From Hyphomonadaceae bacterium (lineage in GTDB: Bacteria; Pseudomonadota; Alphaproteobacteria; Caulobacterales; Aquidulcibacteraceae), in assembly GCA_016791325.1 (NCBI GenBank), contig JAEUMU010000030.1, positions 1 to 10,606 on the forward strand: a stretch of DNA of 10,606 nucleotides. The letters are read 5' to 3'. The translations under genes were made by a program, and so were the position numbers. This document shows, piece by piece, positions 6,985 through 10,606 of the stretch (its first letter is position 1; every line of letters starts with the position of its first letter). A model generated the notes under the pieces. The model saw only the letters and a program-made list of their open reading frames with translations, made no database searches and was not told the origin of the DNA.

Positions 6985-7012
6985 TTGAATTTGCCTTACC
7001 GGTCGGTAGAAT
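6985..7012 (+). promoter_or_regulatory. Candidate sigma70 promoter of the PhyH-type oxygenase gene
   Basis: TTGAAT (6985-6990), a 16-base spacer and TAGAAT (7007-7012) form a reasonable -35/-10 pair. The leader to the ATG would be about 72 bases. An alternative pair, TTGCCT (6991-6996) and TATCGC (7012-7017), has a 15-base spacer; its hexamers are identical to those proposed for the his promoter. Confidence 0.45.
6997..7008. promoter_or_regulatory. Candidate TetR operator TACCG-GT-CGGTA
   Basis: The 12 bases TACCGGTCGGTA form an inverted repeat with five-base perfect arms. They lie between the proposed -35 and -10 and overlap the first two bases of the -10 element. Position, symmetry and the adjacent divergent TetR genes make it the best operator candidate in the window. 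Binding is inferred. Confidence 0.5.
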
Positions 7013-7078
7013 ATCGCTCTGTCGCAGGACGAACCGCGCCGCAGAGCGCCCGCGCCCTTATGGAGCGCGCAGATCTTG

Positions 7079-7083
7079 GGAGG
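7079..7083 (+). promoter_or_regulatory. Ribosome binding site deciding the oxygenase start
   Basis: GGAGG lies seven bases before ATG 7091. It selects this ATG over the in-frame TTG at 7076, which overlaps the Shine-Dalgarno itself. Confidence 0.75.
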
Positions 7084-7090
7084 ACTGAAC

Positions 7091-8032
7091 ATGGGCACCG
7101 CGTCCGATAACCTCGCGAAACGCCAGGAAGAGAACAAACCTTACCGGGCCGAAGGCTCGCCCGCCGGCGCCGCGCAGCCGATGGATCGGATCTGGGAGGC
7201 GATCCGCAAGCACGAGTTGGAAAGCCACATCGCAGATCTCGAAACCCATGGTTTGACGATCATTCCGCCGGAGAAGGCGGCCCCTGATGGGTTCATAGAA
7301 CGGCTCAAGGCCGCGACGCTGCGCTTTATCGAAAAACAGGATGGCCGGGCGCCGGATTTGGAGAAGGGCGAAAGCCACCGCAATCAAATCCTCGGCGATT
7401 ACCATTACATGGTTCTGCACGATCCTGTGTTTCAGGAAATGTTCTGCCAGCCGGTGGCGTTGGCCGTGCTGGATTATCTGCTTGGCGAGAGTTCAATCAT
7501 TCACGCGATGTCGGCGTTGTGCAAAGGCCCGCACGACAAAACCATTCCGGGCAGCGATCTTGTGCTGCCGCTTCACAGCGACAATCAATTGTTGCCCGGT
7601 CCGTTTCATCCCTATGCCGAGTTCTGCAATCTGACCTGGAATTTGACCGAATATTCCAGAGAAGATGGGTCGCTCGCTTATGTGCCTGGCAGTCACAAGC
7701 TTTGCCGCCATCCGCTTCCCGGGGAGGGGATCGCTCAAGCGGTCCCCGTTGAGGCGGCGCCGGGCTCACTCATCTGCTGGCATGGAAATACTTGGCATGG
7801 CGCGTTCCAGCGCAAGAAGCCGGGGTTACGCCTCTCAATCGGCGCAATCTATTCGCGGCCATATATCTGGCCGCGCCATCCGCTGCGTGAAGACGTCCCG
7901 CAAGCGGTCCTTGACGCCAATCCGCCGCGCTTCGCGCGTCTGTGCGGCAAACACGTCATGACCAATTGGCGCGAACCAGGCCCCACCTATTCGGCCGACA
8001 TTATCCACGCCTACCCGACGCAGTTTCACTAG
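7091..8032 (+). CDS. Phytanoyl-CoA dioxygenase (PhyH) family Fe(II)/2-oxoglutarate oxygenase
   Basis: The 313-residue protein is a cytoplasmic non-haem iron oxygenase of the PhyH fold, expected to hydroxylate an unidentified small molecule with 2-oxoglutarate and O2. The double-stranded beta-helix carries the iron triad: His162-x-Asp164 in LPLHSDNQ, and a distal His, most likely His236 in WHGNTWHGAF (His231 is also possible). Arg247 in LRLSIG probably holds 2-oxoglutarate. EDGSLAYVPGSHK (191-203) and APGSLICWHGNTWH are typical PhyH core segments. The first ~55 residues are a helical extension. The name reflects the family only; no CoA specificity can be read. It is followed after 71 bases by an M20 peptidase on the same strand and is divergent from two TetR genes, so the pair is probably one regulated unit. 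Confidence 0.88.
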   Translation: MGTASDNLAKRQEENKPYRAEGSPAGAAQPMDRIWEAIRKHELESHIADLETHGLTIIPPEKAAPDGFIERLKAATLRFIEKQDGRAPDLEKGESHRNQILGDYHYMVLHDPVFQEMFCQPVALAVLDYLLGESSIIHAMSALCKGPHDKTIPGSDLVLPLHSDNQLLPGPFHPYAEFCNLTWNLTEYSREDGSLAYVPGSHKLCRHPLPGEGIAQAVPVEAAPGSLICWHGNTWHGAFQRKKPGLRLSIGAIYSRPYIWPRHPLREDVPQAVLDANPPRFARLCGKHVMTNWREPGPTYSADIIHAYPTQFH

Positions 8033-8103
8033 CGCGCGCGGGTCACTTGGCCGGCGTGCTCTATCGGCGCCCGGTCAAGTGCCCGCCTGTGCAAGGAGCG
8101 GGG

Positions 8104-9579
8104 ATGAAGAAGCCGATATTGGCCGCGCTAGCTGCGGTCTTTATGCTTTGCGCCGTCTTAGTCGGCGTGGTGCTCTATCGCGCGTTGACCTTCGGCGCGC
8201 CGCAGCCGGCCGTGGTGGCGCTTGAGTCTCTCGATTTCAGCATCGACACGGCAGCCGTGCGTTTGGGCGAAGCGATTCGATTTCGCACCGTTTCGCTTGC
8301 AGGCGCCGAGGGCGATGATCCTGCGCAGTTTGAGCATTTCCATCAATGGATGCAGTCGAGCTATCCAGCCTTCCACGCGACCGCTCGACGCGAAGCCATC
8401 GGCTACTCCTTGTTGTACACATGGGAAGGCGCCAATCCCGCGCTCGCGCCAATCATATTGCTCGCCCATCAAGACGTCGTGCCCGTGCCCGGGGATACTG
8501 TCGCAAGCTGGAGCGTGGATCCGTTTGGCGGCAGCCTGCGTGATGGCGCCGTTTGGGGGCGGGGCGCGCTCGATGATAAGGGCTCCTTGATCGCACTGTT
8601 GGAGGCGGCGGAGTATCTGGCCGCCCAAGGTCGTCGACCCGCAAGAACAATTCTGTTCGCTTTCGGACACGACGAGGAAATCGGCGGCGAAAGCGGCGCG
8701 CGCCGCATCGCTGAATTGTTGGCCGCGCGCGGCGTGCGCGCCTGGTTCGCCTTGGATGAAGGCGGCGGCGTGATTGATCGCCACCCCCTCACAGGCGCGG
8801 CGGTGGCGATGATCGGCGTTAGCGAACGCGGATTCGGCGCCATGCGCGTGCGCGCCACGGGCCCGGCGGGCCATTCATCTCTGCCGCCGGCGGAAACAAC
8901 GGTTTCAACCCTGGCGCTGGCGATCACACGCATTCACCGGATGCCGCTTGAGCGCAGTCTGGAAGGTGGCCCGGCCATGGATATGATGCGCGCCCTGGGC
9001 TCTGAGCTTCCCTTGCCCGCGCGCGCGGCTATCGCCAACGAGTGGCTCTTCGGCCCGTTGATCCAGCAGCAAATGGCGTCGAGCCCGCCTGGGCGGGCGC
9101 TGGTCGGCACCAGCATCGCCCCAACCATGCTGCAGGCTGGCGTACGCGCCAACGTGCTTCCCGCCGAAGCGACCGCCATCATCAATTTCCGAATTCATCC
9201 GCGCGATAATGCCGATACAGTGCTCGCGCGCGCCCGTGCTGAGGTGGCTGATCTAGAAGGTGTGACAGTGGAATGGTCTGGCGAGCCTCGAAACGCCGAT
9301 CCGATTTCCAGCTCGTCATCGTCTGGCTATGCGCTGATCGCAGGCTTGTCGCGCGCGCTGTCACCTGAGGCGCCGGTGGCGCCGATGTTGGTTCTAGGGG
9401 GAACAGATTCGCGTCACTACCGCGCGGTTGCTGAAGACGTGTACCGGTTCGCCCCCGTCGTCGCGGGCCTGGACGAAGCCCGCCGCGCGCACGGCGTCGA
9501 TGAACGGCTCACAGTCGAAAACCTCAATCGAATGATCCGTTTCTACATCGCCATCATGCAAACCGGCGAGCACCCCTAA
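8104..9579 (+). CDS. Membrane-anchored M20 family metallopeptidase (PM20D1 / carboxypeptidase S-like)
   Basis: The 491-residue protein is a di-zinc hydrolase of peptidase family M20. Residues about 4-26 form one hydrophobic segment after MKK, a signal anchor that would place the enzyme outside the inner membrane. No lipobox or clear signal peptidase site is seen. Metal and catalytic residues are His122 and Asp124 (LLAHQDVVPVPG), Asp157 (WGRGALDDKG), Glu191-Glu192 (GHDEEIGGE), Asp218 (ALDEGG) and His438 (GGTDSRHY). His257 (GPAGHSSLPP) opens the dimerisation domain. Length and motifs resemble the PM20D1/CPS1 group, whose members hydrolyse or make N-acyl amino acids or C-terminal dipeptides. The start is ATG 8104, with AAGGAG five bases ahead. 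The frame is open back to 7942, but that part is antisense-quality sequence inside the oxygenase gene. Confidence 0.9.
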   Translation: MKKPILAALAAVFMLCAVLVGVVLYRALTFGAPQPAVVALESLDFSIDTAAVRLGEAIRFRTVSLAGAEGDDPAQFEHFHQWMQSSYPAFHATARREAIGYSLLYTWEGANPALAPIILLAHQDVVPVPGDTVASWSVDPFGGSLRDGAVWGRGALDDKGSLIALLEAAEYLAAQGRRPARTILFAFGHDEEIGGESGARRIAELLAARGVRAWFALDEGGGVIDRHPLTGAAVAMIGVSERGFGAMRVRATGPAGHSSLPPAETTVSTLALAITRIHRMPLERSLEGGPAMDMMRALGSELPLPARAAIANEWLFGPLIQQQMASSPPGRALVGTSIAPTMLQAGVRANVLPAEATAIINFRIHPRDNADTVLARARAEVADLEGVTVEWSGEPRNADPISSSSSSGYALIAGLSRALSPEAPVAPMLVLGGTDSRHYRAVAEDVYRFAPVVAGLDEARRAHGVDERLTVENLNRMIRFYIAIMQTGEHP

Positions 9580-9635
9580 GCACACGAGTGCGCGGCATCA
9601 GCCTTTGCGGCGCCCTTTGCTCTGTGCGCCCGCCC
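9580..9635. other. Short convergent gap between the M20 gene and the DGPF/YCII gene
   Basis: The two genes face each other with 56 bases between their stops. A GGCGC/GCGCC pair with a long loop is the only secondary-structure hint. I see no T-tract terminator in either direction. Confidence 0.4.
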
Positions 9636-10073
9636 TCACATATATTTGCCGTGCTTCTCCTCGGCGTGCTCTGCGATGCGCGTGCTCTGGGCTTCAATCT
9701 CGGGTGTCGAGACGTCTGCGAAATCGTCCATGCTGCGCAGCGGCCGGATCTCGATGTCAGAATCGCTGAGTTGAGGGTTAGGGCAGCGTTTCACCCATTC
9801 GATCGCATGCTGCATGGAATCGACTTCCCATATCCAAAAGCCAGCAATGAGCTCTTTGGTTTCGGCGAATGGTCCGTCGGTGACAAACCTGTCCTTGCCC
9901 GAGAAATGCACGCGTACGCCTTGAGAGGAGGGGCGTAGGCCCTCGCCAGCGACGAGTACGCCTGCGTTCACCAGTTCCTCGTTATAATTCATCATCGCCG
10001 CCAGGAGCTCCGCTGGCGGTTGGGCGTCCGCTTCGCTGTGCTTATCCGCTTTGACAATCACGATGACACGCAT
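9636..10073 (-). CDS. DGPF-motif YCII-family protein
   Basis: The 145-residue protein belongs to the YCII/DGPF family (ferredoxin-like alpha/beta fold, COG3795-type). Visible landmarks are MRVIVIVKAD at the start, NAGVLVAGEGLRPSS (36-50), the naming motif TDGPFAETKELIAGFWIWEV (65-84) and the RCP-x-P segment. The C-terminal ~25 residues are charged and variable. The biochemical role of the family is not settled. Members are often found next to ECF42-group sigma factors, but none is visible here. The start is ATG 10073, preceded by AAAGGA six bases ahead; the longer open frame upstream is Cys/Arg-rich and unlike the family. An ECF-type promoter candidate stands 30 bases upstream. Confidence 0.9.
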   Translation of the reverse strand: MRVIVIVKADKHSEADAQPPAELLAAMMNYNEELVNAGVLVAGEGLRPSSQGVRVHFSGKDRFVTDGPFAETKELIAGFWIWEVDSMQHAIEWVKRCPNPQLSDSDIEIRPLRSMDDFADVSTPEIEAQSTRIAEHAEEKHGKYM

Positions 10074-10102
10074 GGAGGGTCCTTTCGCTTTGACGGAGCA
10101 TA

Positions 10103-10140
10103 GGACGAACGAGCCCCGCGCGCGCCGACAAATGCCGACA
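10103..10140 (-). promoter_or_regulatory. Candidate ECF-sigma promoter of the DGPF/YCII gene
   Basis: The minus strand reads TGTCGG (10130-10125), a 17-base spacer, then CGTCC (10107-10103). A second TGTCGG sits exactly ten bases upstream (10140-10135). TGTC at -35 and CGTC at -10 are the pattern of many ECF sigma factors. As I recall, ECF42 promoters have TGTCGA and CG(A/T)C, and ECF42 genes are linked to DGPF proteins. The start of transcription would be about 20-25 bases before the ATG. Confidence 0.4.
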
Positions 10141-10264
10141 TTCTTTTGCGACCGCACATGCGCACCCACCCCAGCGCGCAAGCTGCGGGTCCTCGAATCT
10201 GCGCCGCAAACAGGACAAACCCACCGGCACGCCCTTGCGCCTATGTTATCGCAGATCACAACGA

Positions 10265-10274
10265 TGACCGGTCA
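10265..10274. repeat. Perfect 10-base palindrome TGACCGGTCA
   Basis: This palindrome lies between the 3' end of the tRNA and the DGPF/YCII gene. It shares ACCGGTC with the candidate TetR operator at 6997-7008. It may be a regulator half-site pair or chance in GC-rich DNA. Confidence 0.4.
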
Positions 10275-10282
10275 CAGGAGGC

Positions 10283-10372
<90 letters not shown>

Positions 10373-10388
10373 GGAGCTTGGGTGTTTG

Positions 10389-10408
10389 CCGCCGGGTGGG
10401 CCCGGCGG
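10389..10408. other. Strong GC hairpin just upstream of tRNA-Ser
   Basis: CCGCCGGG and CCCGGCGG form an 8-base perfect stem with a 4-base loop, 16 bases before the tRNA 5' end. It may be part of the tRNA leader or end transcription from the upstream gene. No T-run follows. Confidence 0.45.
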
Positions 10409-10495
10409 TCGGGCGGCGGCTGTCGCCCGGCGCACCATCTCTGGAGCGCGCGCCGGTTTAGTGCAAGCCTCGGGCCGGATCAATCGGGCAGGTGA

Positions 10496-10518
10496 GCGGC
10501 GCCGTTGCGCGGCGCCGC
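10496..10518 (-). terminator. Candidate terminator hairpin after the outer-membrane protein gene
   Basis: GCGGCGCC and GGCGCCGC form an 8-base perfect stem with a 7-base loop, 13 bases after the stop at 10532. The position suits a terminator or mRNA-stabilising stem. It lacks the T-tract of a classic intrinsic terminator. Confidence 0.45.
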
Positions 10519-10531
10519 CCGGCCCGCACGC

Positions 10532-10606
10532 CTAAAAGTTAATGGCCAGCCGCGCCGTCGGGGTTTGGCCATCGACGTTATCGCCGAAAACGCCCTCATA
10601 GCCGAG
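10532..10606 (-). CDS. C-terminal end of a probable outer-membrane beta-barrel protein (partial)
   Basis: Only the last 24 codons and the TAG stop are in the window. They read LGYEGVFGDNVDG followed by a last strand ARLAINF. A final beta strand with alternating hydrophobic residues and a terminal Phe is the BAM recognition signal of outer-membrane proteins. The YEGxFGDN turn before it is common in autotransporter barrels and some porins, but the subfamily cannot be decided from so little. The frame is open to the right edge. Confidence 0.6.
   Translation of the reverse strand, partial: LGYEGVFGDNVDGQTPTARLAINF

Larger units (their letters stand above)
6815..7090. other. Divergent intergenic region between TetR and oxygenase genes
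   Basis: These 276 bases hold no convincing gene. They contain the promoter/operator described separately (6985-7012) and a tandem 7-base repeat GGCAAAC at 6871-6884 on the side near the TetR start. There is also a GCCCC/GGGGC hairpin at 6929-6944 and a roughly 70-base oxygenase leader. A promoter for the TetR gene must lie in the left half, but I could not pick one hexamer pair with confidence. Confidence 0.6.

Noticed and set aside
7060..7110. Short upstream reading frame overlapping the oxygenase start
   Set aside because: It has no Shine-Dalgarno of its own and no conserved feature; it is explained as a chance ATG in the leader.
7942..8103. Upstream extension of the M20 peptidase frame
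   Set aside because: It begins inside the oxygenase gene. The ATG at 8104 has AAGGAG in front and starts directly with a MKK-plus-hydrophobic anchor.

Overview
The window is GC-rich, gene-dense bacterial DNA. An alphaproteobacterium close to Caulobacterales/Hyphomonadaceae is my best guess. The grounds are base composition, the gene types (phytanoyl-CoA dioxygenase-like oxygenase, membrane-anchored M20 peptidase, DGPF/YCII protein) and a probable leaderless transcript. This placement is an inference; a GC-rich gammaproteobacterium such as Xanthomonadales is not excluded.

Region 1 (1-5454, minus strand) is a tightly packed histidine operon. In transcription order it holds a TrpR-like regulator (yerC/hisR type), hisG, hisD, a fused hisC-like/hisB gene, hisH, hisA and the start of hisF, which runs off the left edge. 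Neighbouring genes overlap by 4-11 bases, or are 10 bases apart. The order G-D-(C)B-H-A-F and several sequence signatures follow the enterobacterial/xanthomonad style rather than the scattered alphaproteobacterial one. The outstanding feature is the gene in the hisC-hisB slot. Its N-terminal ~265 residues are a shortened, apparently dead HisC-type aminotransferase in which the PLP lysine is replaced by Leu. This is joined directly to a complete imidazoleglycerol-phosphate dehydratase, with no histidinol-phosphate phosphatase domain between them. Working aminotransferase and phosphatase must therefore be encoded elsewhere.

Region 2 (5455-9579) starts with a compact his promoter region, followed by two tandem, clearly paralogous TetR-family regulators on the minus strand. 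Divergent from them on the plus strand are a PhyH-type Fe(II)/2-oxoglutarate oxygenase and a membrane-anchored M20 metallopeptidase resembling the PM20D1/carboxypeptidase S group. The divergent intergenic region has a TACCG-GT-CGGTA inverted repeat lying across a sigma70-like promoter of the oxygenase gene, a natural operator candidate. The two enzymes may form a small regulated catabolic cassette acting on a lipid-like or N-acyl substrate; the substrate is not evident.

Region 3 (9580-10606) holds a DGPF/YCII-family protein with an ECF-sigma-like promoter, a tRNA-Ser(CGA) gene, GC-rich hairpins, and the last 24 codons of a probable outer-membrane beta-barrel protein ending in Phe. No insertion sequence, CRISPR array, integrase or attachment site was seen.
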